Positions 11,337-22,636 of a stretch of 64,000 nt of DNA are shown piece after piece; the first letter of the stretch is position 1, and each line of letters starts with the position of its first letter. The position numbers and the translations under genes are program-made. The notes beneath the pieces were generated by a model. It was not told the origin of the DNA and made no database searches. It saw only the letters and a program-made list of their open reading frames with translations. Source of the stretch: Tolypocladium sp. Sup5 PDA-1 (lineage: Eukaryota > Ascomycota > Sordariomycetes > Hypocreales > Ophiocordycipitaceae); contig JPHH03000053.1 in the NCBI GenBank assembly GCA_000750105.3, forward strand, positions 62,001-126,000, written 5' to 3'.

Positions 11337-12887
11337 TCATGTCGCTCTGCCAGACTTGAGGAGACGCTGGACGATGTCCCCGTGGCCACCCCTGGCCGCC
11401 AGCATCAACGGCGTGTTACCGACAATATCTGTTGCGTGGACATCCACTCTAGGCGACGATAGGAGCGCGCCGAAAACGCCGTCGAGGCCATGATGGGCGG
11501 CGTATAAGAGCGGCGTGAAGCCCGTTTCGGCTCTTGAATTGGCTTCGACATTGCCCGTCTCGAGGAGACAACTAACGATCGGGCCGCTGTCCTTGACCGG
11601 CGATCTGACGGCCCGCCACAGTGGCGTCAGGTAAGAGTTTCTCTCCTTTTCGTCGGGGTCCACCTTGCCCGTCTCCAGCAGCATCCTGACGACGGACACG
11701 GAGCCCGACTCCGCTGCCCACGAGAGTGCCGTCCGGCCGGCGTCGTCCTTTGCGTTCGGATCGGCCTTTCCCGAACCCAACAGAAGCTTGGCGACAGGTC
11801 CATAGTCCTTTATCGCTGCCATCATCAGCGGCGTTTGACCGTCTTGGTCTCTCCTATTGGCATCTATACCCTCGCTCGCGAGTAGTAGCTCGACAACGTC
11901 ATGGAATCCTAGCATGGCGGCGACCATAAGAGCTGTGCGGCGGCCGTACGTGCCGGTGGCGTTTATGTCGACTTTGCCAGAGTCCAGGAGCAGGGCGACG
12001 TGTGATGTACGGCCAGCATGGGCTGCCCAGAAGAGCGGCCTCCAACCGTTCCTGTCTCCCGCATCGACTTCGACGTCGTCCAGAGCAAGTAGCAGCTCGA
12101 CCACTTCGCTATCCTTGGACTGGGTTGCTAGCGACAACGGTGTCCCGCCATATTGGTCTCTGGAGTTTACATCCACGCCGTCTGTCGCGAGCAGGACCTC
12201 CACAATCTCTTTATGCCCGCCTATAGCAGCCATAATGAGAGGCGTCCGAATATCACTGCCGAAGGCTTCGGGAACAATGCCGTCTGTCGCGAGTAGAAGC
12301 TTCACAATCTCCGTGTTACCGCCTTGAGCAGCCAGACCTAGAACTGCCAGGTTATGGGGAGGAATCGCGTTGGGGTCGGCATTGGATTCCAGGAGTGACC
12401 TGACCACTGCTTCATGCCCGCCCCAGGTAGCAGCTACCAGTGGCGGCATTCCTCCACCATCATCTACAAAGACGCCGTCGGCTGCAAGCAGCAGCTTCAC
12501 CACCCCGTCGTGGCCATGCAGCGCCGCAAACCACAACGGGGTCCGCTCAGAGTCGTGGTCCCTCAGGCTGGCGTTGACTCCTTCGGTGGCGAGGAGCATC
12601 TTCATGATACCCTCGTGTCCATAGGTTGCCGCCAGGTGGAGCGGTGCCTCATATAGACCCACCTGATGGTGCACATTAGCTCCTGCATCGATCGCTCTTC
12701 GGGCCGTCTCCTCTCGACCATTCAAGGCTGCCCAACATAGTGCAATGCTGCCGTGCCTCTTGTAGAGATAGCGGTTTAGCAAGCCGTAAAAGTGGTGGCT
12801 TGTTCGAACCAGGGCACTGACGTCCCAGCAGGAGTCCAGGTGGTCTGCCACGTAGCAGCATAGCTCATTGGGCAAGCGGACCAGCAT
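11337..12887 (-). CDS. F-box-like / ankyrin-repeat protein (C-terminally truncated)
   Basis: Frame of 516 residues. The first 40 (LPNELCCYVADHL..LNRYLY) look like an F-box. The rest is about a dozen ankyrin repeats of about 33-36 residues, recognisable by the TPL.AA..G..IVKLLL pattern. Ankyrin arrays bind other proteins, and F-box/ankyrin proteins can be adaptors of SCF ubiquitin ligases; both roles are inferred. No signal peptide or membrane segment is present. The frame stops at 11337 in mid-repeat, and at least three further repeats follow in another frame (10909-11336), so the product is probably shortened by mutation. No intron is needed within this part. Confidence 0.8.
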   Translation of the reverse strand: MLVRLPNELCCYVADHLDSCWDVSALVRTSHHFYGLLNRYLYKRHGSIALCWAALNGREETARRAIDAGANVHHQVGLYEAPLHLAATYGHEGIMKMLLATEGVNASLRDHDSERTPLWFAALHGHDGVVKLLLAADGVFVDDGGGMPPLVAATWGGHEAVVRSLLESNADPNAIPPHNLAVLGLAAQGGNTEIVKLLLATDGIVPEAFGSDIRTPLIMAAIGGHKEIVEVLLATDGVDVNSRDQYGGTPLSLATQSKDSEVVELLLALDDVEVDAGDRNGWRPLFWAAHAGRTSHVALLLDSGKVDINATGTYGRRTALMVAAMLGFHDVVELLLASEGIDANRRDQDGQTPLMMAAIKDYGPVAKLLLGSGKADPNAKDDAGRTALSWAAESGSVSVVRMLLETGKVDPDEKERNSYLTPLWRAVRSPVKDSGPIVSCLLETGNVEANSRAETGFTPLLYAAHHGLDGVFGALLSSPRVDVHATDIVGNTPLMLAARGGHGDIVQRLLKSGRAT

Positions 12888-13783
12888 CTAGAGGGGCAGG
12901 CAGCAAAGGAGGGCAAGGGAAAACAAAATGCCTCTGTGACGACGTTCGGTATGATGCTGGCTGGCTGTTTCTCGCGAGCCGACTCTGTGGTTGTTCTGGA
13001 GCAGAGATGGGTTTCGATAAACACCACCCCGCTCGCTCGGAGACGTGTCGCGGCCAGCTCAAATAGATACCTCAGGCGCCAAGTTGCCAATCCGCTACAA
13101 GTCCCACGACGAGCGTAATTGCCACCAAACGTGTAAATCGAATGCTCTCCGATTGACGACAAGAAGAAGAAGAAGAACGTGAAACCTTTTGCAGCCATAA
13201 TGCCAGCTTGACCTTCAGGGGCTTCCATTGTAAGGCTATGAAAGCCCATGAATGGCATGAAGAACATGAGGGACCATCTGATGCCAAGGATCCAGACCCC
13301 TCTTTTACGTCTACTGTACGGAATGTCAGGCCCCCAGGCGTTCCTCCACTTTTTGTGTTTTCTATTTTCTGGTCAGGGGTCTGCACCAACACCCCAACAA
13401 AGTACTTTGTAGTTTAGCCTAGCACAGGCCACCTCACTAGCAGAAGCGGGAAGTTATGCAGTTGGCTCTGAGCTCGGTATTATATAAGACTGGTGTAGTA
13501 TTAGCAAGAGTTTATACATGCAGTCCGTGCTTGAGCCTGGCTTATATATGAGTAGACGATTCCTAGATTGGGCTGCTAAAAGACTAAATACGTTTCATAT
13601 GCTGTTGTTTCTTGTTAAGTCATCGTTTGACTACAGATCTAGGCAACACACCTTGAACTCGCAGATCATTAGGGGCAGTTACCGCTCCAAGTATCGGGAA
13701 TTCAGCTGTTAAGACAGCTCCGCCTTAAATTCAGCCACAGCGACAAATACAACCATTAGTACTATAAAATTCTACAAGGCAGG
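12888..13783. other. intergenic
   Basis: It lies between the ankyrin start and the permease stop. Small frames here have no recognisable domain. The part from 13.42 to 13.78 kb is AT-richer. I see nothing else. Confidence 0.5.
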
Positions 13784-15885
13784 CTAGCAGAGTGACCGAT
13801 ACAATCTCTTCCACGTTGGCCATGCTCGGCGTTTGTCCTCTTCCTCCGTGGAATGGGACTGTACCCTGGAGAAACTCCGCCCTGTATCAAGGTCCATGGA
13901 TGGAATACTAAGAACCCTAGTCCGAAACCATATCTTGTGTCCAATGTAAAAGATGAGGATTGTGGGCACAGCCATGACGCTCAAAAAGAAGTTCTTCGCA
14001 GTCCCCGACGGCGTCAATGGGCCCTTGCCCACTTGGAGCGGCGAGATGCCCAGCCAGACTTGAGAAGCAAGCACCAGGGTATTGCCGATTAATCCGATGA
14101 ATGAGCCGACGACGCCGGCTTGAGATTTAAACGGGAGTTCTTCGAGCGTGTGGCCTGCAGCTGCCCACGCCCGTCGGAACCGAATGTGACATAGGCAAAT
14201 GCTGCCCCAGGTGAAGAGGCTGGACAGCCCGCAGATTGCAAACATCCAGTCGAAGATCTCGGCGTGAACCTTGACGTCGGCGAGGTAGGCCAGCAATCCT
14301 AGGGTCAAGGCAAAGATGATGGCCACCAGCGGTCGTCCCTTGCGGTCGACGTAGGAAAAGATCTTGGGCGCGTGGGACTGCTCAGCCAGGGCGGCGAGGG
14401 TTCGCGAGGAGCCGAATACGGCAGAGTTGCCGACACTCAACACCGCGACCAGGATGACGGCATTCATGACGCTGGGCAATATGGTCGAGCCTGCACTCTC
14501 AACGGCAATGACAAACGGGCTGGCCGAGGCGTCGACGGAGCTCTGTCCTGTCAAAAGGCGTGGCTCGTTGTATGGAACGAGCAGGCCGACCAGGAGCAAC
14601 GTAACTATGTAGAAGACGGCTATACGCCAGAATACCTGCTTGATGGCGCTGGGAAGTGACTTTCGAGGGTTGGCTGTTTCCGCGGCGGCCAGGCCGATGA
14701 GTTCGGTGCCGCCAAAGGCAAAGGACGAAGTCGCGAGGACGCTGCAGAAGCCCTTGAAGCCGTTATGTGTTGCACCTGGATCAGTCCAGTACTTGCCGCC
14801 GATGTATCCCTCGTGGGGTGTCCCGCCAATGTTGATAACAATACCGAGCAGGCTGGGTGTCGATGTCCTGGTTAGCCTAGACATCAATCGGTGTTGGGAC
14901 GGGCTGCTCACATGAAGCCGACGATGGCAGTGACCTTGACGGTGGAGAAGAGGAACTCAGCCTCGCCGTATCCCTTGATACCAAACAGGTTTATTCCGAC
15001 GATTGTTAGAAGGAATATTGTGACGAAAATAGCCTTGGGGAGCGACGCGTTCCAGTACTGGATCGTCAGGGCGCCGGCGATAATCTCCAACGGGAGGGCG
15101 AAGAGCCACTGCAAAGCATAACTAGTTCAAGTGACGCAAAAATTATTATCTGGTCTTCAACAGAACTGGTTGCGGCTTTTGCAACGGCGTGCGAAGACTA
15201 CACTTACTTCCATCCGATGGCGAAGCCCCATGATGGGTCCAGGAAGCGAGTGGAAAAGGCGGAAAAGGAGCCGGCAACTGGAAAGGCAACCACCAGCTCG
15301 CCCAGGCTTTGCATGGTGCAGAACTGGAAAGCACCGGTAACCATGTATGCCAGCAGCATGGAGGCAGGGCCGCCCTGGTACAAGCCCATGCCAGATGCCA
15401 CGAACAAACCCGTGCCTGCGCTGCCGTCAGCCGACAACTTCTCGTCGAACCATGAGGGCACAGAAGCGCATACCAATTGACCCGCCAATGGCAATCATCT
15501 GCAGATGGCGTCCCTTCAAGTCGCGTGCGAGGCCCGAGTTGGCCGTCCTCGCATTCGCAGCGCGCAGGTCGTAGAAGCGATCGCCGGCCTGCGCGTCCAC
15601 CTGCACCGGGCCGGGCATCCCCTCGTTGATGTGGTAGCCATGATTCCCGCTGATGGGCAGCCCGGGGACACGCCGAAAGCTGTCGGCCCAGCGGCGGCCG
15701 AGCGACTTTTTGCGTGAAGTCTTGGTCGGACGCGGCGTCGCGGAGACTGAATAGGAAGTGGTGGTTGTGAACGGGCCTCGCGACTTGTCGGCGGCCAGGT
15801 CGCTCATCTCGACAATCTCAAAGTCGCGGGTGTATGTGATGCCATTTTTCATGGCCTTTGGCTTTTCCGGCTCCTTGTCGGCCAT
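13784..15885 (-). CDS. amino-acid permease (AAT/APC family)
   Basis: Four exons (15885-15474, 15415-15208, 15121-14912, 14852-13784; introns of 58, 86 and 59 bp) close in frame to 632 residues. It is a plasma-membrane proton-coupled amino-acid permease with about 12 membrane spans. Splicing rebuilds family hallmarks: IGGSIGTGLFV in the first span, GWNYALQWLFALPLEI across intron 2, and LLGIVINIGG followed by YIGGKYW across intron 3. The cytosolic N-terminus of about 130 residues is rich in basic and Ser/Thr residues, as in fungal permeases that are controlled by ubiquitination. The ATG of MADKEPEK was chosen; one 21 codons upstream is also open. Substrate range is not readable. Confidence 0.92.
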
Positions 15886-16771
15886 GTTGTTGGTGTCTTC
15901 ACTGTCTTGTGGTTGTCTCAAAGTTGTCGACCGAGGAGGCCCGCACAACGTCGATCAGGTCCTTTTACGACATGAGCACGCACGGGACGAGCTACCAATT
16001 CGAGGAAACGGTTGGGAAAAGATCGGTAGCCATCTTCCAGAAACGGGAGCCGTGCTGGACATCAAATTGCCTCGGAACTGCATCGGTCGCACCAAACTGG
16101 TCGTCCTCATCCCCACACACACATGGAAGGCCTGTCACGACTCGCATGACAGCGGTTCCGCTAGCTCGCGATAACTAGTTTCACTCGACGGCAAGCCACC
16201 ATGGTAAGCCCTGCAGGGACAGGGGATCGAAGCAAGACGAGTTTCTAGAACGATAAGGAAGTCAGCCGCCCCGCGTTTGCACCGTCGCTAGTTGCGTGTG
16301 GCTGATTGGCGTGCTCGGGGTAGCCCACCGAAACCAGGCTGCTGCAGAAGTTGTCTGTCGTCAACGGGCGGAGCCCCTGCATGAGACGGTGTGGACCGCG
16401 GGGGGGGATGCTTGTCGAAACCTGGGGTTTGGGGCTGATAAGGCATTCTCGTTTGGGCAGCTTGCTCTTCGATTTGCAGCGCGGAACCGGAAGCCAATCA
16501 CGTCCGTAATTTGGTTGGGTTTTACGTGTATTCACATGTCCAATGATGTGTGTCCATCGTCCAACCTTGGGCCGAACGAGCCAGGATGGCGACGGTGGGC
16601 AGCCTGGTTTGGTAATGGCGCATGCATTCTCAACCGCGTCTCGGTACCCTGAACCAATAGACCGTTTGAGGGCCACCGTCGCCAAGCAGGGGACACACAT
16701 GGAAGAGCCAACTTCCAAGCGGCCCGTGTTGCAACCAACAGACTGTATTCAAGGCGAACTATTAGATGAAG
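15886..16771. other. intergenic
   Basis: It holds the promoter of the permease and the 3' flank of the SAT4-type gene. Frames here have no domain. Confidence 0.5.
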
Positions 16772-18025
16772 CTATCTGCGTTGGAAACCCGTCATCCCAG
16801 CCGGCACAACGGGGCTTGGAGGTTTGGGGTGTGGCAGCTCCAATACCCCAGGGGCTCGTGTAGGCACCCGCTGGATGAGCGAGTCATGGCTATCCGTTGG
16901 ACTGTGCCCCCTGACACCAGACGATTGCGAGTGACGCTCGCCGTTCTTCGGCCGAGGATCCGACGCCTCATCGGGCCTTGCCTCGTCCGTCCACCCATCG
17001 CCTTCGATCTTGAGGGCCTGCCCACGATCAGCGGTCTTATCCCAGTCGCTCGTCGTCGTCTGTCCCTGTCGCCGCGATGTCGTGGCGCCACTGCTGTTGT
17101 AGTCCTGCCGGAACTTTCGCTTCTTCGCTCCGCTGTCCCTCAGGAACGAGCCCAGCGCCACCAGGTTGGCCACCGTGGTCGCCGCGAGCAGCTCGACGGA
17201 CGCCCACATGGACCGGACCACCTGGTCGCCCTGCTGCTCGATGATCTTGGGTATCCGGTAGATGGTGATGCCAACGGTGAGGAAGCCGAAGCAGAAGAGC
17301 AGGACGAGCAGGATCTTGCGTTTGGTGGCGATCCGAGTAGACAGGATAATCGGGACCGGGAAGGCGACGAGGATCGCGTCCAGGATGGCGCTGGACACGC
17401 CCATCGTGAGGAGCTGCGCAAAGCCTTGACGGCACTGCGGGCCGGGATCTGGAAGAACCTGCCAGTAGTGAGAGACGGGCTGACATTCCGCGAGGTCGCT
17501 AATGATGACGGCGACAAAGGAGACCGCCAGGGCGCATCGAAGAAAGACAATCAGCCGCAGGTAGGCTTTCTTCATGGATGCGCCAGCGAGGCGGTTGAGG
17601 AACTCGAGCGTAGTGAACTTGAGGGTCCATAATCTGGAAGGCATGAGCATTTTTCTGCACTCTTCCGAGGGACCTCGAGCCTGCACTTACGTCGCAGCGT
17701 AAAATACCCTCCCGGCGAGGACTACACGACTCGCGATGACTCTTTGGTCGACTTCCTCCGCGGACAAGTCGAGGCCATCGAGCTGGGCGTTGTTTGTGCC
17801 ATACAAGAGAACGACGTGAACGCACGCGATGCGCAGGTACAGCGGCAAGAGCGCCAACGCAGCGATCTTGTCCTCCAGGAAGAGCTTCTCAACTCGAATA
17901 TATCGTCCAGCGAGGCGCAACAGGATGAGGCACGTGCAAAAGGCAGTAATCCACCACGCCACGAGCAAGGTCGGCTTCGTATCGCTGAATGGCCTCGCTG
18001 GCGGCGGCGATGAGTAGAGGGCCAT
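16772..18025 (-). CDS. SAT4/rhodopsin-domain (Pth11-like) integral membrane protein
   Basis: Two exons (18025-17691, 17633-16772; 57-bp intron GTAAGT..TTCCAG) give 398 residues. Several hydrophobic spans are visible (WWITAFCTCLILLRLAG, LRLIVFLRCALAVSFVAVII, AILDAILVAFPVPII, ILLVLLFCFGFLTVGITI, and others), with FTTLEFLNRL joined across the intron and ECQPVSHYW in a loop, all typical of the fungal seven-span family often called Pth11-like. The tail from about residue 260 is long, polar and cytosolic. Family members are thought to act as surface sensors in some plant pathogens, but most have no known role. The N-terminal span is close to the start; no cleavable signal is obvious. Confidence 0.85.
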
Positions 18026-19699
18026 AGTGAATGGAGGCGTAAGAATGCTGTTAATAAAGAACCTTCATTGTATTCGGACGGATGTTGCTTGGGGAAGGTC
18101 GTTTGAGGACGCGGGTGGTCACGCCCAGCAACCAACATGAAGTTTTGCAGCTTCGTGATCCGATCCCGTGTCTGGTTATTTGCAAGTTAGAATCGATGCG
18201 GACGTTCTGGTCACAGAGTGAGCCGTGCTGGCCACCAACCCGGCTGCTGATGGCGTGCCGACTATTGGTAATCGCTTCAGCTCATCGCCAGGGGTCTTCG
18301 CATGTGGTGTGGTTGCGTCTCACATCGCCGCCGGCCGGGCGTGAGCACAAAGGAGAACCCCGGCCGATGGTGGCTTCGGGCGGTGGCGTTATAGTTGCAG
18401 ACGTTTCCAGACGCTGGAAATTGGACACACGGGGGCGTTCGGCCCCTGGTTAGCTGTCTTGAAGGCCAACCATGATAAATCCCCTATCTAAAGCGCAGGA
18501 CTAACCCTTTAAGGACTAAACGAGTTACGAGCCGCAGTGTGTCAATCGCCGCGGAACCGGAACCCTCCGATTGCAAATTTATATGACGGCTGTATCGCCG
18601 TTTAAAGACCTGTCCCGAGTTTGCGGTTGCTGTTCCAGGCTTCACCGCGATGGTTGGCAAACTAGATGTGGAATCAATATTACTGCTATAATTTCTGCTA
18701 TCTCGCCAGTGGAATCAGTCGCAGCTACGAAAGTTTTCGTGTCGCCGTTGTGCCACCGTGATGTCCAGAATCTGTGGCCAATCGACACGCCTTGATGTGC
18801 AATCTAAGATCATCAGATCATCGCAGTCTAGTCCGTAATCTAGGTACACTTGAGCCCGCTAGAATGTTCCCCATCACGACACTCAATGTCCAGCGGCATC
18901 ACCTCCTTGCACAATTGAGAAAAGATCTTGGCATCTTCCTTTAGCATATTTTATTCTCCATCACCCCCTGCCCCTACTGACCTCTCGGCATATTGTGTCG
19001 TGGCACTGCATATTGTGGCACCGCGCTATAGGGTAGACTGGTTCGAGTTGGGTTTGATGCTTCCCCCTTGGTGCTGGTGTTAGTTCCGGATGTCTGACCA
19101 GCCTCTACCAATCGGTCCTAATTCGACTCCATGTATCCGTACATGTACTTCAATTGCAGGCTCATTTGAGCATAAGAAAGGACGCAGCAATGTAGTATAG
19201 ATACATGTAATTAAGTATAGTCTTGTGTAGTAGTAGCAACATGAGGGACTAAACGTCCATGAGTGGCTTTCAGCCAAGCCAGTCTAACTAGGCGGGCTTC
19301 GACGTCCCTGACTCGTCATACCGCGCCAACTTGTATCCGAATACTGCCAACTTAAAGACAAGACTCGTCAAGATATGTCTCAGTTTCCTTTTAAAAACGG
19401 GGAAATTAAAAACGCACAATGAACGGCGTGGTATGTTCATCCCTCGACGAAGAAGTTCTAAACGGCCACACTCCCTGGGATTGACAAAAGGGACCCGTCA
19501 ACACGACTATGGCGATGCAAATGAACAGGGAGGACCTGTGTCGATCGTCGATGGACAAAGTAACAAGCAAATCAGCCAGAAGCACGAAGCTGAAAGGTAC
19601 GGTGATGAGGTATTACAGAGTCTGGAAAATCTGCTGGGCCCTGCAGAAGGGCGGTTAAATAAACCATCGAATATGGTGATGCACTGCATCGGGTACAGA
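18026..19699. other. long intergenic stretch
   Basis: No supported gene on either strand. The first 0.5 kb is GC-rich and should contain the promoter of the SAT4-type gene. The remainder is mixed, with AT-rich patches at 18.6-19.4 kb. I see no repeat family. Confidence 0.5.
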
Positions 19700-20465
19700 T
19701 ACCCCATGTAACCGAACAGTCGCGTTGATATAGCTGCGGTGATGAGATGCAGGCGTGACTGGATGGGGGCGCGGACCTTGACTGCTGTGCGCACAACGAT
19801 GATCATGTCGTTCTCGTTGAGCTCGCGTTCGCGGAGAAGCAGCAGAAGGAGCTGGACGGACATTCAGAAATTGATCAGGGAGGCGGCGGCGAGGCGGACA
19901 TCCCCGGGCAAGACGGCAGCGGCGAGCTAGATGATGATAGTGGTGACGGAAGAGAGCGTGGCGAGGTCGATGAGGAACTCGTTGTTGGTGAGGGCGTTGG
20001 ACCCGAGGGCTTGCTTGACAAGATCAGGGGCGAAAATGACGCCGGGATTCTGGTCGGCAGAGATGTCGCTTGTCTGCCGCAACAGTCTCCCCAAGACATC
20101 CTCTGTCGTCTCATTATTCGCCCTAATCAACAACAAAGCCGTGGCCGTTACCATCATCCCCCTCCACAAAAGCTTCCAAGCCACCTACCGCCGGCCTCGG
20201 GGATACGGATATTACGGTCTATCCCCTTCCCGCCAGAGCCGCAGCGCTGTTGTGCCCAGCGTGAGCGCAATGACCAGCGCCTCAGTCAGCCCCGGGAGAG
20301 GATTGGGGCGCCGGAATGCGAGGACAAACCGGCTAAGCCGCGTGTGGTCGCGAGCGTAGATTAGGCCGCCAGTGGGGTAGGTGAGAAGGCAGAAGGAGAG
20401 GGTGAGGAACATGCCGAAGACGTTGGCTCGGGAGATGGCGTTGTTTGAGTCTGAGGCGTCTGGCG
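19700..20465 (-). pseudogene. decayed membrane-protein-like relic
   Basis: Three minus-strand pieces in succession look protein-like but are separated by stops: a hydrophobic piece (LWRLIHAPDASDSNNAI, then FGMFLTLSFCLLTYPTGG, ending near 20212), a piece at 20184-19927 (LRQTSDISADQNPGVIFA, then LTNNEFLIDLATLSSV), and one near 19863-19700 (NDMIIVVRTAVKVRAPIQSR). The family is not recognised. The alternation of plausible coding with stops suggests an old pseudogene, though an unrecognised intron structure cannot be excluded. Confidence 0.3.
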
Positions 20466-21248
20466 CGTGGATGAGTCTCCATAATGCTATTCACGAAAGA
20501 GTCCCCAGGAGTACTTAGTAGATTGTCTAGATGAGAGGGCACATGGAAGTAACTCGTCGGGACTCGTCCACTACGGCTTTATACCACGGCTTTATATGAA
20601 GAACTTAGCTCCCTAAAAAGCGTTTCGGGTCTTTCTCAGCCGCATGCATGTTTTGCTTCGAATGAAAAGTGGTAAGATTGTGGCTACCGCCAGTAGCCGG
20701 ACAGGAAGCTAGAAACCGCATAGTGACGTAAGTGACAATGTTTGTGATGTATGCTGCCTTGTTTACGTTTGCAGTGCAGCGGGAAGGGCAGTCTCGGGAA
20801 TTGAAGAATAGCCACTGCACTGCCTTCTGGGATGGCGAACTTCTTATTTCAGTGGACGAGGAGACTCATTTGACGAGGTTGAGTGCCACGAGAACACTCT
20901 TATGTTGTACAGGAAGGGATAAATATGTCAAGGTAAAGCGACGTGTCACAGCATTGTCATCTCCATAGCATATATTCTTCGATTGACGCTCTCACGGTTA
21001 CTGAACACCACGCAGCAATTGCGTTCTTCAGTCCCATTTTATCATTCCACTGTTTGGTTCTCCCGCGTTCGCTGCTTATGGCATATGGCCCGAGTACCGT
21101 TCGTCATGTGTTCCATGTACCGGGAATGCGAATGACCTTTTCTTGGGTAGTGATAACTTCTAATATGTGATTGCCCAACCTAATGCTTGATATACATAAC
21201 AGGGTAAAGTAACTTTGCCAGAGACCGTATGGCCGCTCCCGCATCCAT
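20466..21248. other. intergenic, AT-rich
   Basis: No gene or repeat recognised. It holds the 3' flank of the DUF7702 gene. Confidence 0.5.
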
Positions 21249-22182
21249 CTATTTAATCTCGGCCGCCTGGTCGTTTGCCAACCCTTGATCGCGCCTCTTC
21301 AAGTCGCTCCGCAATGAACGAGTCTTGACGCCCACGAATACCAGATTTGCGACGCAAAGCATCTCTGGCACGACGCTAAGGCAGACCTCGGCGGCCTTGG
21401 AGACTAGAAAGCCCGACGATGGGTTCGAAATCCGGAGCTGAAGATAGGCGATTGCGTATGCAAGCCGCAGCGCGACACAGGCAAGAGCGATGAAGACGCC
21501 GTTAAGTAACTGGAAGTATCGACAGGTTAGTAACGGAATAACATCCATTAAGCCAGACAATGAAGAGGCACTAACTGTTCTGCCGCCATCAATCGTGGGT
21601 GTGTCCCCGTATGCACGGGGACCGCGCACCGTCGTGGACAGCGACCATAATGCCCAAAGCGACAATAGGCACCAGGACGAGGCACTGATGGCCGAGCCGA
21701 CGTCGAGGAGAATCTTCATTGTCGATACCGATTGATCCTGTAGGAGATTGACTACTGCGACAATGATCAAGGCCATCCCGGTGCCAACAAGGGCGTGGTA
21801 CTGTATGTCCAGGAACAGTTCCAGCTTTCTGTTTAGACGCGGGTTCGTTGCTCGCCTCCTGGAGGGAAAAGAGTTAGACGGTCGCTCGGATGGAGACATG
21901 CAGGAAAGCTTCAACGAGGGCTGGAGCTTACGCTTCGTGCAGAACACCCGCTATGGCAAGGAGAAGGGGAGAGAGGCCGATGCTGTTCAGGACCACGCCT
22001 GAGATGCCAGTGGTGCTGCCATGAAGTCCGAGGGCGCCCGTTACGATGCGAAGCAGGCAGAAGAGCTGGACGTAGAACCAGCCAAGGAAACCCGTCTTTC
22101 CATGCTTCCACAGGCAGTAGAGGGCGGGCTGGACGAGGACGATGTATACGGCGAGTTTTGCAGCCGAGATGGAGTCGGTCAT
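21249..22182 (-). CDS. DUF7702-type multi-span membrane protein
   Basis: Three exons (22182-21932, 21858-21576, 21509-21249) close in frame to 264 residues. The second intron is 66 bp and in frame, but it has a GTTAGT donor, a TTACTAACC branch site and a TTCCAG acceptor, so it is a true intron. About seven hydrophobic spans are seen. The N-terminal part (VYIVLVQPALYCLWKHGKTG, then FCLLRIVTGALGL and LNSIGLSPLLLAIAGVL) fits fungal DUF7702. The role of this family is unknown; the protein should sit in a cell membrane. Its promoter is shared with nothing; the next start (the regulator) reads in the same direction. Confidence 0.8.
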
Positions 22183-22636
22183 GCTGGCGACTGGGCAGTA
22201 TCTCAGTTGGTGTACTCCGTATTTAGTGTAAGGGTAAGTTTGTCGGGCAAGTCAAGGTGTGGCGAATATGGTCGTTTGGTTATGTTGTCTGGGGAGAACA
22301 GAATATATGGATAAAAGGGTAGGGGTATCACAATTATATATTTCTTCTGAATACCATCCATCCCTCTAAACAAAGACAACGTCGTCGTCGACGCGGTGCT
22401 GGGATTCTTGTCAGACTTTGGTGCCGCGGCTGAAGATCTCCACCACCCCTGCGATCAAATGAACGAGAACGAGAACGACAGCGTGGAGCCCAGCACTGGA
22501 CCTCACCCCCCCAATTTGATCACATCCAGGCCACAAGACCATTTGTTGCGCCAGGGCTTAGTCGTGTCATCATGTACTCCGTACATTAGGGTGTTTTATG
22601 CAGGGTCCATGGGCTTGTTCAGTCTACTTGATGCCG
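22183..22636. other. intergenic
   Basis: It lies between two minus-strand genes. It contains the tactccgta motif twice (22213 and 22575) and a short gaacgagaacgagaacgac simple repeat near 22460. Confidence 0.45.

Noticed and set aside
21510..21575. Reading the DUF7702 gene straight through this in-frame segment
   Set aside because: It has a GTTAGT donor, a TACTAAC branch and a TTCCAG acceptor, so it is an intron.
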